Shown in pieces: positions 33,434-42,336 of a DNA stretch of 64,000 nucleotides. The notes below the pieces were generated by a model that searched no databases, was not told the origin of the DNA, and saw nothing but the letters and a program-made list of their open reading frames with translations. Numbering within the stretch: the first letter of the stretch is position 1; each line of letters opens with the position of its first letter. Source of the DNA: Anabaena cylindrica PCC 7122 (GTDB lineage Bacteria; Cyanobacteriota; Cyanobacteriia; Cyanobacteriales; Nostocaceae); the NCBI RefSeq assembly GCF_000317695.1, contig NC_019771.1:5818001-5882000 (forward strand), written 5' to 3'. Made by a program: the position numbers and the translations under genes.

Positions 33434-34531
33434 ATGCTGAGTATTCCCAAAAACTTCCTCAACTCAACTCAAACACCCCACAGCGGCTACCATTGGGACG
33501 GTACAAACCGCCGCTTCTTTGAAGGCTGGTATTATCGCGTCACATTGCCCGAAATTCGGCAAACATTCGCCTTCATGTACTCCATCGAAGATCCCGTAGG
33601 TGGTAAGCCTTACAGTGGCGGTGCAGCCCAAATCCTGGGTATAAATGATGAATACCTCTTTCGTACCTTTCCTGATGTCAACAAATTTTGGGCGAGTCGG
33701 GATGTCTTAGCTTTAGGACATTGGGGAAAAACAAATGTCCAGGTTTCTCCCTTATATCTCCTTCCCACAGAATTTGAGCATCATGTTCAAGAAGGCTATC
33801 AAGCCACTGCTACCTTAAACCAAGGCATAATTACTGATCCTGCCACGGGTAATTATTGCCGATGGCAATATGAAATTAAGCCCGTATATGCTTGGGGTAA
33901 TCAAAATAGCATTCAGCAATCAACCGCCGGTTGGCTATCATTTTCGCAGATATTTGAACCGGGATGGCAAATTTTAATGGCTCATGGTTTAGCCACGGGT
34001 TCGATAGACTGGAATGGCAAAATATACGAATTTACCAACGCACCAGCTTACAGTGAGAAAAATTGGGGTGGTGCTTTTCCACAAAAATGGTTTTGGCTCA
34101 ATTGTAATTATTTTGACAACGAGCCTGATTTAGCACTAACTGCTGGTGGTGGAAAACGTGGTGTCTTGTGGTGGATGGAATCCGTCGCCATGATTGGTAT
34201 ACACTACCAAGGCAAGTTTTATGAATTCGTTCCTTGGAACTCACAAGTAAACTGGGAAATTCAGCCTTGGGGAAAATGGCAAATGCAAGCCAAAAACTCT
34301 AAATATGAGGTTGAACTGACAGGAATTACTGATTTACCAGGTACACCCTTACGCGCACCCACAACAGATGGTTTAACATTTTGTTGTCGAGACACCATGC
34401 AAGGAAAATTAGATTTAGAATTGCGTGAAATTACTGGAGGCAAATCTAAAATTATTCTCAAGGCACAAAGTCATCTTTGTGGTTTAGAAATAGGTGGAGA
34501 CGGTTGGGAGAATATTTGGCAATCTTTGTAA
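33434..34531 (+). CDS. Tocopherol cyclase
   Basis: The 365-residue protein matches the VTE1/Slr1737 tocopherol cyclase family. Diagnostic stretches are HSGYHWDGTNRRFFEGWYYR at the N-terminus, PYSGGAAQI, and EKNWGGAFPQKWFWLNCN in the second half, with a WW-rich region after. The enzyme closes the chromanol ring of tocopherols in the plastid-type vitamin E pathway and acts at membranes. The other tocopherol genes are not in the window. Start and length agree with the cyanobacterial family. A tRNA gene follows 33 bp after the stop on the same strand. Confidence 0.9.
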   Translation: MLSIPKNFLNSTQTPHSGYHWDGTNRRFFEGWYYRVTLPEIRQTFAFMYSIEDPVGGKPYSGGAAQILGINDEYLFRTFPDVNKFWASRDVLALGHWGKTNVQVSPLYLLPTEFEHHVQEGYQATATLNQGIITDPATGNYCRWQYEIKPVYAWGNQNSIQQSTAGWLSFSQIFEPGWQILMAHGLATGSIDWNGKIYEFTNAPAYSEKNWGGAFPQKWFWLNCNYFDNEPDLALTAGGGKRGVLWWMESVAMIGIHYQGKFYEFVPWNSQVNWEIQPWGKWQMQAKNSKYEVELTGITDLPGTPLRAPTTDGLTFCCRDTMQGKLDLELREITGGKSKIILKAQSHLCGLEIGGDGWENIWQSL

Positions 34532-34564
34532 AACTACTGCTATAATTATGTATGCTTCACAGTT

Positions 34565-34638
34565 GGGGTTGTAGCTCAGTTGGATAGAGCGGACGCCTCC
34601 TAAGCGTCAGGTCGTGCGTTCAAGTCGCACCAGTCCCG
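34565..34638 (+). tRNA. tRNA-Arg (anticodon CCU)
   Basis: This is a 74-nt tRNA. The acceptor GGGGTTG pairs with CAGTCCC including two G-T pairs. The anticodon stem GACGC/GCGTC encloses CTCCTAA, giving anticodon CCT, which reads AGG. The T stem is GTGCG/CGCAC with loop TTCAAGT. The discriminator is G and CCA is not encoded. Confidence 0.95.
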
Positions 34639-35222
34639 TATATATAAATAATAGTTGGAATAATAGTTAGAACCATAACTACTGAAAAAATGCTTATTTT
34701 TTCCTTGCATTTTCGTGAAGTTTTACTAGAAAATGCTTCCGGATCATATAAATTAGGTAATGAATACGTCATTTATTGGATAGTTCAATTGCTACCTTTT
34801 ACAAGTAGTATGTGATACTAAAAAAGAAAGGAGTCAAAGAATATGGCAACAATATATTAAAAATGGTTTAAAAATGTCATTCTGATAGCGTAGCCTGCCA
34901 TAGGTTTCATCCGTGTGCAGTATAATTTTAACTACTTCGTAAATTATTAGAATTTACATCACAGAAAACGACAATCATAATCTTGTTTGATGCCATTGTC
35001 TAAAAACAATTTAATAAATAAATGGGTTTTAACCCCTATCATGATTTGTCCGATCTAGGTTAGGATAGTTCATCGAAGAGAGTAATCAGAACTATATCGT
35101 GATTTAATCCTTCTGAACATAAAAATACTCCCAGTCCTGATTTGGGTAAATCTTACCTAAGTCTTTTATCCTACATAATTTTTAGAAAAAATTCTGGTCT
35201 TTGCAGACACACCTAGAGAGCC
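34639..35222. other. Intergenic region, nothing identified
   Basis: In these 584 AT-rich bases I see no gene, RNA or strong hairpin. AGAGAG at about 35214-35219 may be the ribosome binding site for the TTG start of the next gene. Confidence 0.55.
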
Positions 35223-35786
35223 TTGAATAAGCCACTATTTACGGGTCAATCTTTACGGCTTATATCTTTTATCTTACCAATTTTGGTGTGGTGGGGATAC
35301 AAGGAAGTACAAAACCGGATTGTACATCCACAAGCCATGTTAGTGTTGGGCGGTTCTACTAGACGTTTAGAAAGGGAGAAATTCACAGCGGATTTTGCAA
35401 AAGATCACCCAGATATACCAATATGGATTACTGGAGGTAGTCCACCTAGATATACAAGACAAGTATTTACTAAAGCAGGAGTTGATCCCCGGCGTTTACA
35501 CTTGGACTATGAAGCTGTAGATACGGTTACTAATTTTACTACGTTGGTAGATGAATTGCAAGCTCGTGGCATTAAAAGCGTTTATTTAATTACTTCCGAT
35601 TTTCATATGCGTCGTGCTTGTGTCATCGGTGAGATTGTTTTGGGGAGTCGGGGTATTGAGTTTAAATCTATATCAGTCCCCTCGGAAACATCGCCGGAAC
35701 CTATTGAAAAATCTATTCGTGATGGAGTTAGAGCCATCTTGTGGGTAGCAACTGGTTACACAGGTGCTGAACAAGGTAAAAAATAG
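35223..35786 (+). CDS. YdcF/ElyC-family (DUF218) membrane protein
   Basis: The 187-residue protein has one N-terminal hydrophobic segment (LRLISFILPILVWWGY) followed by a DUF218 domain: AMLVLGGSTRRLEREKF, IPIWITGGSPPRYTRQVF, SVYLITSDFHMRRACVIG. E. coli members (ElyC, SanA, YdcF) are inner-membrane proteins, some linked to envelope integrity; the enzymatic activity is not settled. The start is TTG at 35223 with a purine-rich stretch 4-9 bases upstream; no ATG or GTG gives the full anchor. It is not obviously linked to a neighbour in function. Confidence 0.8.
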   Translation: MNKPLFTGQSLRLISFILPILVWWGYKEVQNRIVHPQAMLVLGGSTRRLEREKFTADFAKDHPDIPIWITGGSPPRYTRQVFTKAGVDPRRLHLDYEAVDTVTNFTTLVDELQARGIKSVYLITSDFHMRRACVIGEIVLGSRGIEFKSISVPSETSPEPIEKSIRDGVRAILWVATGYTGAEQGKK

Positions 35787-35952
35787 ATAATAATTTTTCA
35801 AGAGCTAGAGGATAGGGGGCAGGAAAAAGATAAAATTTATCTCCAGCTACAGTCCCTAGTCTTCCCAATCCCTAGTCTCCTAGAAAAAAATCCCTGCCAA
35901 CATCCCCACAATTTGATACCCTAGCTTAAACAGATTTGAGAAAAGTGAAAGC

Positions 35953-37116
35953 GTGGAAATTCAACTTGGGCGGGGAAAAATAGCTCGTAGAGCATATGGA
36001 ATTGATGAAATTGCTCTAGTCCCTGGGAACAAAACACTCGATCCGAGTTTGGCAGATACTAGCTGGCGTATTGGCAATATTGAGCGAGAAATCCCTATTA
36101 TTGCCAGTGCAATGGATGGTGTTGTCGATGTAGAGATGGCTGTGCGTTTGTCCCAGCTAGGGGCTTTGGGCGTGATTAATTTAGAGGGTGTCCAAACTCG
36201 CTATGCAGATCCAGAGCCGATTTTAGATCGGATTGCGTCTGTGGGGAAAGATGAATTTGTGGCCCTCATGCAAGAACTCTATGCCGAACCAATAAAGCCG
36301 GAATTAATTGAAAAACGTATTCAGGAAATTAAACAACAAGGTGGCATTGCGGCAGTGAGTGCTACTCCAGTAGGTGCTAGTAAATTTGGTGAGGTAGTGG
36401 CCAAAGCTGGGGCTGATTTATTTTTTATCCAAGCGACAGTCGTTTCTACAGACCATTTGTCACCGGAGTCTGTTATACCGCTTGATTTAGCAGAATTTTG
36501 CCGTTCTATGCCCATTCCTGTGGCACTGGGCAATTGTGTAACCTATGAAGTGACTTTGGATTTGATGAAAGCCGGAGCCGCTGCGGTATTGGTTGGAATT
36601 GGGCCTGGTGCTGCTTGTACTTCTCGTGGGGTGTTGGGTGTGGGTGTACCTCAAGCAACTGCGATCGCAGATTGTGCAGCAGCACGAGATGATTATTATC
36701 GGGAAACGGGTAAGTATATCCCAGTCATTGCCGACGGTGGTTTAATCACAGGTGGGGACATTTGTAAGTGTATCGCTTGCGGTGCTGATGGTGTTATGAT
36801 TGGTTCTCCCTTTGCCAGAGCCGCTGAAGCCCCTGGACGGGGTTATCACTGGGGTATGGCAACTCCTAGCCCAGTATTGCCTCGTGGTACTCGCATTCGC
36901 GTTGGTACTACTGGTACTCTAGAGCAAATACTTATAGGCCCTGCGGGATTAGATGACGGTACTCATAATCTTTTAGGAGCCTTAAAAACTAGCATGGGTA
37001 CATTAGGAGCTAAAAATATTCAAGAAATGCAACAAGTTGAAGTTGTCATTGCTCCTTCTCTACTAACTGAAGGGAAAGTTTACCAAAAAGCTCAACAGTT
37101 GGGCATGGGCAAATAA
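35953..37116 (+). CDS. guaB3: GuaB3-family IMP dehydrogenase-related protein
   Basis: The 387-residue protein has an IMP dehydrogenase/GMP reductase barrel without CBS domains, which is the GuaB3 form found in cyanobacteria and actinobacteria. ASAMDGVVDVEMAVRLSQLG and the catalytic-loop region GIGPGAACTSRGVLGVGVPQ, with the active-site Cys, are present, as is VIADGGLITGGDICKCIACG. It acts in purine nucleotide interconversion; the exact reaction (IMP dehydrogenase or GMP reductase-like) is not fixed by sequence. The start is GTG, giving MEIQLGRGKIARRAYG. It lies upstream of the Yfr1 RNA and trxA, an arrangement conserved in cyanobacteria. Confidence 0.88.
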   Translation: MEIQLGRGKIARRAYGIDEIALVPGNKTLDPSLADTSWRIGNIEREIPIIASAMDGVVDVEMAVRLSQLGALGVINLEGVQTRYADPEPILDRIASVGKDEFVALMQELYAEPIKPELIEKRIQEIKQQGGIAAVSATPVGASKFGEVVAKAGADLFFIQATVVSTDHLSPESVIPLDLAEFCRSMPIPVALGNCVTYEVTLDLMKAGAAAVLVGIGPGAACTSRGVLGVGVPQATAIADCAAARDDYYRETGKYIPVIADGGLITGGDICKCIACGADGVMIGSPFARAAEAPGRGYHWGMATPSPVLPRGTRIRVGTTGTLEQILIGPAGLDDGTHNLLGALKTSMGTLGAKNIQEMQQVEVVIAPSLLTEGKVYQKAQQLGMGK

Positions 37117-37270
37117 CGAAAGTTACTGAGTATTGGAAAGAGGAAAGGGAGCAGGAGGAAAACACCTCGCCTCTGCCCCCTGCCTTATCTCCCCTGCTTC
37201 TTCTGCCTTCTGCCTCCAAGAAATTTTTCCAGTACCCTAAATAATCACGGGAAAAATCTCATCTGTCGCC

Positions 37271-37276
37271 TACAAT
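37271..37276 (+). promoter_or_regulatory. -10 element of the Yfr1 promoter
   Basis: TACAAT lies about 8-12 bases before the expected 5' end of Yfr1. No strong -35 element is seen at the expected spacing. Confidence 0.5.
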
Positions 37277-37283
37277 AGAGATA

Positions 37284-37353
37284 GCGGAGACGCATGTTTC
37301 CGTTCACTCCTCACACCACACTCCGCCCGGACTACTGTTCGGGCGGTTCCTTA
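37284..37353 (+). ncRNA. yfr1: Yfr1 small RNA
   Basis: The unpaired core ACTCCTCACACCAC (37306-37319), invariant in cyanobacterial Yfr1, is followed by a terminator hairpin with arms CCGCCCG (37323-37329) and CGGGCGG (37340-37346) and the tail TTCCTTATCT. An upstream arm precedes the core. The predicted RNA is about 65-70 nt. Yfr1 base-pairs with mRNAs of outer-membrane proteins in some cyanobacteria. The location between guaB3 and trxA is the usual one. The exact 5' end is estimated. Confidence 0.93.
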
Positions 37354-37379
37354 TCTAGCTTCTTTGCAAATGTACATTC

Positions 37380-37410
37380 TTTACACCCAAGCAGATGTTT
37401 TTGCTATGGT
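37380..37410 (+). promoter_or_regulatory. Putative trxA promoter
   Basis: TTTACA (37380-37385) and an extended -10 of the form TGCTATGGT (37402-37410) are separated by 19 bases, about 48 bases before the trxA start codon. This is inferred from consensus only. Confidence 0.4.
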
Positions 37411-37457
37411 AGAATTTTCACAAAACTCAGAAATATAATAGTCAAAGGTTTTTAGGA

Positions 37458-37781
37458 ATGTCAGCAGCCGCAAGTGTTACGGATGATAGTTTTGATCAAG
37501 ACGTACTCCAAAGTGATGTACCCGTTTTAGTTGACTTTTGGGCCCCTTGGTGCGGTCCTTGCCGCATGGTAGCTCCTGTTGTCGAGGAAATCGCTGCTCA
37601 GTACGAAGGCCAACTAAAAGTGGTGAAAGTCAACACGGACGAAAATCCCCAAGTTGCTGGTCGGTATGGTATCCGCAGCATTCCCACATTAATGATTTTT
37701 AAAGGTGGACAAAAGGTGGATATGGTTGTAGGTGCTGTGCCTAAAACTACATTATCTACAACCCTAGAAAAGTATCTTTGA
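37458..37781 (+). CDS. trxA: Thioredoxin A
   Basis: The 107-residue protein is a standard m-type thioredoxin. The active site is FWAPWCGPCRM, with the two redox cysteines at about 33 and 36, and the cis-proline segment RSIPTLMIFKGG follows. It reduces disulfides in many cytoplasmic enzymes using electrons from ferredoxin- or NADPH-dependent reductases. The ATG start yields MSAAASVTDDSFDQDVL, the usual N-terminus. It follows Yfr1 by about 105 bp and is probably driven by its own promoter, since the Yfr1 terminator intervenes. Confidence 0.97.
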   Translation: MSAAASVTDDSFDQDVLQSDVPVLVDFWAPWCGPCRMVAPVVEEIAAQYEGQLKVVKVNTDENPQVAGRYGIRSIPTLMIFKGGQKVDMVVGAVPKTTLSTTLEKYL

Positions 37782-37844
37782 GATCAATCAAGTTACAAAA
37801 TTCTTTGGAGTCATCCATTGACTCTAGTTTTAGGTGAATATTTT

Positions 37845-37936
37845 AGGACTTACGCAAGATTGAACTCAAAAGCTGATTCTTACGTAAGGGTAATTCATGA
37901 ATTACCCCTACTTCCATCCTGTTTTGCGTAAGTCCT
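37845..37936. mobile_element. MITE-like element, 92 bp, ends AGGACTTACGCAA
   Basis: AGGACTTACGCAA (37845-37857) and TTGCGTAAGTCCT (37924-37936) are perfect 13-bp terminal inverted repeats. A perfect 20-bp palindrome, GGGTAATTCATGAATTACCC, lies inside at 37888-37907. There is no coding capacity. Related ends occur at 17730, 28280 and 58789. Confidence 0.75.
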
Positions 37937-38146
37937 GTATTTGTCAACTATTTAAGCTAAGAGGCGCAAATTTTGCGTCTCTGAAAAACTCTTTCCACAA
38001 AAGTGGTATGTTGAACAGCTAAGGATGTATCTTTTCCAGAGGATACATCCCTATTTTGTATTGGCTTATTCAAGAATTTGCATGGGAGAGTATCAAGGTA
38101 TTGATACATGACAGACAAAATTTAGATAAAATATAATGCCATTGTT

Positions 38147-39229
38147 ATGGTAGTTCTCATGAATTCATCTGCATCGTTTGAAATATTAGAATCTCTCCAA
38201 GCCGATATTGTTGAATTAATAGATCGTCTACCAACTTTAAAACATCGGCAGTTTATTCAGCAGGCACTTGCTACCATAGTGCGTCTAGCTGATGATGAAA
38301 TTGATCGTCTTGATTGGAAAATATTATCTGCTGCTTTAGCCGATATGGAAGGAGGTTTTCAACTATTTTATGGTTATCGACACGTTCGCAAAGTTACTAT
38401 CTTTGGTTCTGCTCGTTTAGCGCCAGAAACACCTGAATACCAGATGGCAGTTGAATTTGCTCGTGCTGTTTCTCAATTGGGCTTTATGGTGATGACAGGC
38501 GGTGGTGGTGGTATTATGCAAGCCGGTCAAGAAGGCGCAGGAAGAGACAATTCTTTTGGCTTAAATATTCAGTTGCCATTTGAGCAGCAGGCCAACCATT
38601 TTATTGATGGTGATCCTAAACTGCTTCACTTTAAATATTTCTTTACCCGCAAGCTGTTTTTGCTCAAAGAAAGTGATGCGGTAGCTCTGTTTCCTGGTGG
38701 GTTTGGTACTCAAGATGAAGCTTTTGAATGTATCACATTAAGCCAAACAGGTAAATTTGGCCCAGTTCCTGTAGTTTTAATTGATCCTCCTGGTGGTGAT
38801 TATTGGCGCTCTTGGAGCGAATATATCAATCATCAATTGGTGGCAAAAGGTCTGGTTAGTCCAGATGATCCTAGTCTGTACACGATTACAGATAATTTGG
38901 AAGTTGCTTGCAATGCTATTACTCGGTTTTACCAGGTTTATCACTCTAGCCGTTATGTCGGTGATCAGTTAGTAATTCGTCTCAAACAAGATTTATCGGA
39001 TACCAAAGTAGAACAACTGAATGATAATTTCAGTGATATTCTTGTCAAAGGCAAAATTGAAAAAAGTCAGATATTACCTCAAGAGGGTCAAGATGAAACA
39101 TCTGAGCTACCCCGTTTAGTTTTATACTTCAATCAACGGGATTTGGGTCGTTTATATCAACTGATTGCGGTCATTAATGAAATGTGTATTCCTTCTGCTA
39201 AGGAAGCTGCACATCCAGAAAGGAAATAG
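38147..39229 (+). CDS. LOG-family protein (lysine decarboxylase-like nucleotide-binding fold)
   Basis: The 360-residue protein is longer than a typical LOG protein. Residues 80-265 contain the family domain: KVTIFGSARLAPETPEY, VMTGGGGGIMQAGQEGAG, and FPGGFGTQDEAFE, the PGGxGTxxE signature of cytokinin-activating LOG phosphoribohydrolases. The N-terminal 75 residues (an acidic helical segment) and the C-terminal 90 residues are additional. The substrate is unknown; related proteins release a base from a nucleoside 5'-monophosphate. The ATG at 38147 has no good ribosome binding site; ATG 38159 (MNSSASFE) is equally possible. It is not in an obvious operon. Confidence 0.8.
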   Translation: MVVLMNSSASFEILESLQADIVELIDRLPTLKHRQFIQQALATIVRLADDEIDRLDWKILSAALADMEGGFQLFYGYRHVRKVTIFGSARLAPETPEYQMAVEFARAVSQLGFMVMTGGGGGIMQAGQEGAGRDNSFGLNIQLPFEQQANHFIDGDPKLLHFKYFFTRKLFLLKESDAVALFPGGFGTQDEAFECITLSQTGKFGPVPVVLIDPPGGDYWRSWSEYINHQLVAKGLVSPDDPSLYTITDNLEVACNAITRFYQVYHSSRYVGDQLVIRLKQDLSDTKVEQLNDNFSDILVKGKIEKSQILPQEGQDETSELPRLVLYFNQRDLGRLYQLIAVINEMCIPSAKEAAHPERK

Positions 39230-39682
39230 GCTCTATGACGAGGGTTCTTAGGGAAAAAAGCTGGTTTGATCTAGGATAAGTGAACCTTTTTACACTAGAT
39301 ATTTATTCAGGCAAAGAGCAATAATTTGAGATTTAATATTATCCGTGCAATCAAAGGAGTTAAAAAATAAACCTGGAAATTTTTGGTTAATTTAACTCTA
39401 ATTTTAGATGGAGTAATTATCTAAATAATGTGATACATCCTACTTCCAAATACGCAGAACACTAGTTATTATGACTCAATGCTGATGAGGGTAAATAAAG
39501 CTTGTATAGTTAAGCTGTCGATGATTGAGCTTTCCTGATGGCAAGTATCTAAACAATAAAAAATGCGGTTTTAAGGCGCGATCGCATAACCTAAAGGGAA
39601 ACAAGCTACAGATCGACCGAGAAATCTCTCTGCAAACTAAAAAACAATATCAGACATCTGAACAAAGATAGAGGAATTAAAT
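39230..39682. other. Intergenic region, nothing identified
   Basis: In these 453 AT-rich bases there is no gene or strong structure. One HIP1 octamer-type site (GCGATCGC) lies near 39579. AGAGGA shortly before 39683 is the ribosome binding site of the next gene. Confidence 0.55.
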
Positions 39683-41005
39683 ATGCTGGAATTATTAGGT
39701 TCAGGTTTGGTTTCACTTTGGCTCGATATGGCTGGGGTCAAGATCAAGCCTTTAAATGCTTTAGATGCATTGGCTTGGCAAAGTAGTCCGGGCTTTGTCA
39801 TTGCCCCTGATCCCAACCCAGCAGGAGCTATGAGTGTACAAGAATATCTCAAAGACCTAATTACCTCCAAGGTAGTAACCCAAGATCTGATCAAGCACCA
39901 GGGAATTTGGTTGCAGTCTGGGCCAATGCTGATGGCTAATCACCAAGGTACAATCCCTCTACCCGCAGCATCTTTAACTAAGGTAGCGACTTCACTAGCG
40001 GCTTTTAAAACTTGGGGGCCAGACCATCAATTTGAGACTTTGGTTAGTACTACAGGCTCAATTGTCAATGGGGTTGTTCAGGGTGATTTGGTGATTACTG
40101 GTAGTGGTGATCCGATGTTTGTGGGTGAGGAAGCGATCGCTCTTGCTAATGCTCTCAACAAAATTGGCATCAAGCAGGTAAAGGGCAACTTGGTAATTAC
40201 TGGCAATTTCGCCATGAATTTTCAACGCAATCCCCTCTTGGCTGGTCAATTACTCAAACAAGCCCTAGATCATAAAACGTGGAATCGTTCTGTGATTTAC
40301 CAATACTCAATCATGCCCAAGGGAACACCCAAACCCCAAATTGTGATTGCTGGTACGGTTAAAGTCGCACCGCAGCCTAACCCTAAACAAACTTTACTGG
40401 TACGTCATCTTTCTTTACCCTTAAAGGAACTCATTAAGGAGATGAATATTTACAGTAATAACGATATGGCAGAAATGTTAGCTGAGTCGGTGGGTGGAGC
40501 AAATATAGTTAAAGCTACTGCTGCTAACCTGGCCAGAGTTCCCCAGTCAGAAATTCAATTAATTAACGGTTCTGGACTGGGACGAGAAAATCGTATTTCC
40601 CCTAGAGCAGTATGTGCCATGTTCATGGCGCTACAAAATGCAGCTTCTGCCTATAATCTGACCTTAGGTGATTTGTTTCCTATGTCTGGGTTAGATCACC
40701 GGGGGACAATGAACTCTAGACATATGCCCGCTGCGACTGTGATGAAAACAGGAACTCTCAGCGATGTGAGTGCTTTAGCCGGAGTTGTGCCTACACGCGA
40801 TCGCGGTTTAGTCTGGTTTGCGATCATCAATCGTGGTAACAATGTGTCAAGTTTCCGTGCCGAACAAGATAAACTTTTGCAACATCTGGTCAAACAATTG
40901 CAAGCATCCGCTGGTGTTCCTACTGTCCTTACTCCTCACTCGGCTACACAGTCATTACCAAAATTAGGTTCAGTTCAGAGAAATGAGATTTTATATAGAA
41001 GCTAG
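39683..41005 (+). CDS. dacB: D-alanyl-D-alanine carboxypeptidase, DacB/PBP4 family (S13)
   Basis: The 440-residue protein carries the three penicillin-binding motifs: S-x-x-K in PAASLTKVATS (about 92-101), S-x-N in IYSNNDMAEML (about 259), and KTG in VMKTGTLSDV (about 354). S13 enzymes trim or cleave peptidoglycan peptides in the periplasm. No classic signal peptide is visible; the N-terminus MLELLGSGLVSLWLDMAG is moderately hydrophobic. The start is supported by AGAGGA upstream. It is shorter than PBP4 of E. coli, so the large inserted domain is reduced. The gene converges on lptC with a 68-bp gap. Confidence 0.9.
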   Translation: MLELLGSGLVSLWLDMAGVKIKPLNALDALAWQSSPGFVIAPDPNPAGAMSVQEYLKDLITSKVVTQDLIKHQGIWLQSGPMLMANHQGTIPLPAASLTKVATSLAAFKTWGPDHQFETLVSTTGSIVNGVVQGDLVITGSGDPMFVGEEAIALANALNKIGIKQVKGNLVITGNFAMNFQRNPLLAGQLLKQALDHKTWNRSVIYQYSIMPKGTPKPQIVIAGTVKVAPQPNPKQTLLVRHLSLPLKELIKEMNIYSNNDMAEMLAESVGGANIVKATAANLARVPQSEIQLINGSGLGRENRISPRAVCAMFMALQNAASAYNLTLGDLFPMSGLDHRGTMNSRHMPAATVMKTGTLSDVSALAGVVPTRDRGLVWFAIINRGNNVSSFRAEQDKLLQHLVKQLQASAGVPTVLTPHSATQSLPKLGSVQRNEILYRS

Positions 41006-41073
41006 TGATGAGGAACGGGAAAAAGATACAACAGGAGTCAGAATTTATTTGTCTTCCCCAACATACCATCACC

Positions 41074-42336
41074 CTAATAACTACCATCTTGGGGAATAAT
41101 TTCTGTTAACACTCGCTCTTTGGAACTGCCACCTTTGACAACAATATTTTCTGTTTGTAGATTCCCAATAGCTGTTTCACCAGTGAAATTTAATTGCGGG
41201 TCAATTTGACGATAAACTATATTTCCTTGGGCTTCTAATAGTTTTCTGTCTAAATACCAAGTGAGTTTATTTGATTTTAAAGACTGACGACGTTGCCCTA
41301 CTGCGTTAACATTGCCTGTTAAATAAACTGTTTTTTGTGGGATTTTCATCTCCCCTTGATTGCCAGTTACAGTTACATTTTCAGTCTTGTGAAAAACACG
41401 CACAGGGGAATTTGTTTTCACAATTTCTTGTTTAATGTTCCAGGTCATAGAGTTACTGGTTATCTGCATAGATGGGTCTAGTAACTCTAATTGGGCTTTT
41501 GGTTGAATAGTAGCAACTTTTGTTTTTAAATTAATTTCTGCTGCATTTCCTCGACCACGATCAGTTATTTTATTGTCTTTATAGCGGTCAATTTCAATAG
41601 GACGATTACCAATTAATTTCTCTTCTTTGACTTGCCAAATTAAATGTTCGGTTCGCATTTGCAATTGTGGGTCATTAGCAGTTGCCACTACTTTTCCAGA
41701 AAATTCTACCCGTTGTTCACGGGTTTTTACTCTTGCTTCCTGGGCTGTAGCTTTTAATTGTTTATGATTACCATTTAACTGATTACGAACAATTAATAAA
41801 TCTTCTTGGGGTCGCCATTCTAACTCATTACCTTGCAAGACTACACCATTAAGAGGATCTGTAGCCAGAATTTTACCTCTAAGCAACAGTTGTTTACCAT
41901 CTTGCTGAATGTCGGCTTTGTCTGCTTTTATCGTGTAAACTATTTTGCCATCTTGGTAAAGTTCGCCATCAGGATTTTCAGCCTCACCAATTTCCTTTTC
42001 TTTGGTATATTTTGCTCTAATAGCTTTAACTTTCCAAATTGGTCTGCCTACTTCATCAAATTGTTCTAAAGCTACACCAAAGAAAGTCAACTTACTATCT
42101 CTATCTTGGTTAGATGCATCCCCTGGATCTGGTTTAGTAGGAGATGGAGTTCCACAGGAAAATAAACCGATGACCAAAAATAAGGTCAAAGGCAGGTAAG
42201 ACCAATTTTTTGGCAATTTAAAATTCTCCCATAATTTTCCCCCTGACCATGAATAGAAGTGAGGGGAGTTGGTTTTACTTCCCCCCGGAAGTTGTGACTT
42301 TCTGCCTCCATTCGTCCTGCCTTTTTGATGTTGCAT
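41074..42336 (-). CDS. lptC: LptC-like lipopolysaccharide export lipoprotein
   Basis: The 420-residue protein starts with a soluble Gly/Lys-rich stretch and then a hydrophobic segment ending in a lipobox-like VIGLFSCGT (Cys at about 60). The mature part consists of repeated beta-strand units typical of LptC/OstA domains: LTFFGVALEQFDEVGRPIWK, GKQLLLRGKILATD, QRVEFSGKVVATANDPQL, and KTVYLTGNVNAV. It should form part of the bridge that moves lipopolysaccharide to the outer membrane. It is longer than E. coli LptC, as is usual in cyanobacteria. The ATG overlaps the stop of the NYN-domain gene (TAATG), so the two are translationally coupled. Confidence 0.82.
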   Translation of the reverse strand: MQHQKGRTNGGRKSQLPGGSKTNSPHFYSWSGGKLWENFKLPKNWSYLPLTLFLVIGLFSCGTPSPTKPDPGDASNQDRDSKLTFFGVALEQFDEVGRPIWKVKAIRAKYTKEKEIGEAENPDGELYQDGKIVYTIKADKADIQQDGKQLLLRGKILATDPLNGVVLQGNELEWRPQEDLLIVRNQLNGNHKQLKATAQEARVKTREQRVEFSGKVVATANDPQLQMRTEHLIWQVKEEKLIGNRPIEIDRYKDNKITDRGRGNAAEINLKTKVATIQPKAQLELLDPSMQITSNSMTWNIKQEIVKTNSPVRVFHKTENVTVTGNQGEMKIPQKTVYLTGNVNAVGQRRQSLKSNKLTWYLDRKLLEAQGNIVYRQIDPQLNFTGETAIGNLQTENIVVKGGSSKERVLTEIIPQDGSY

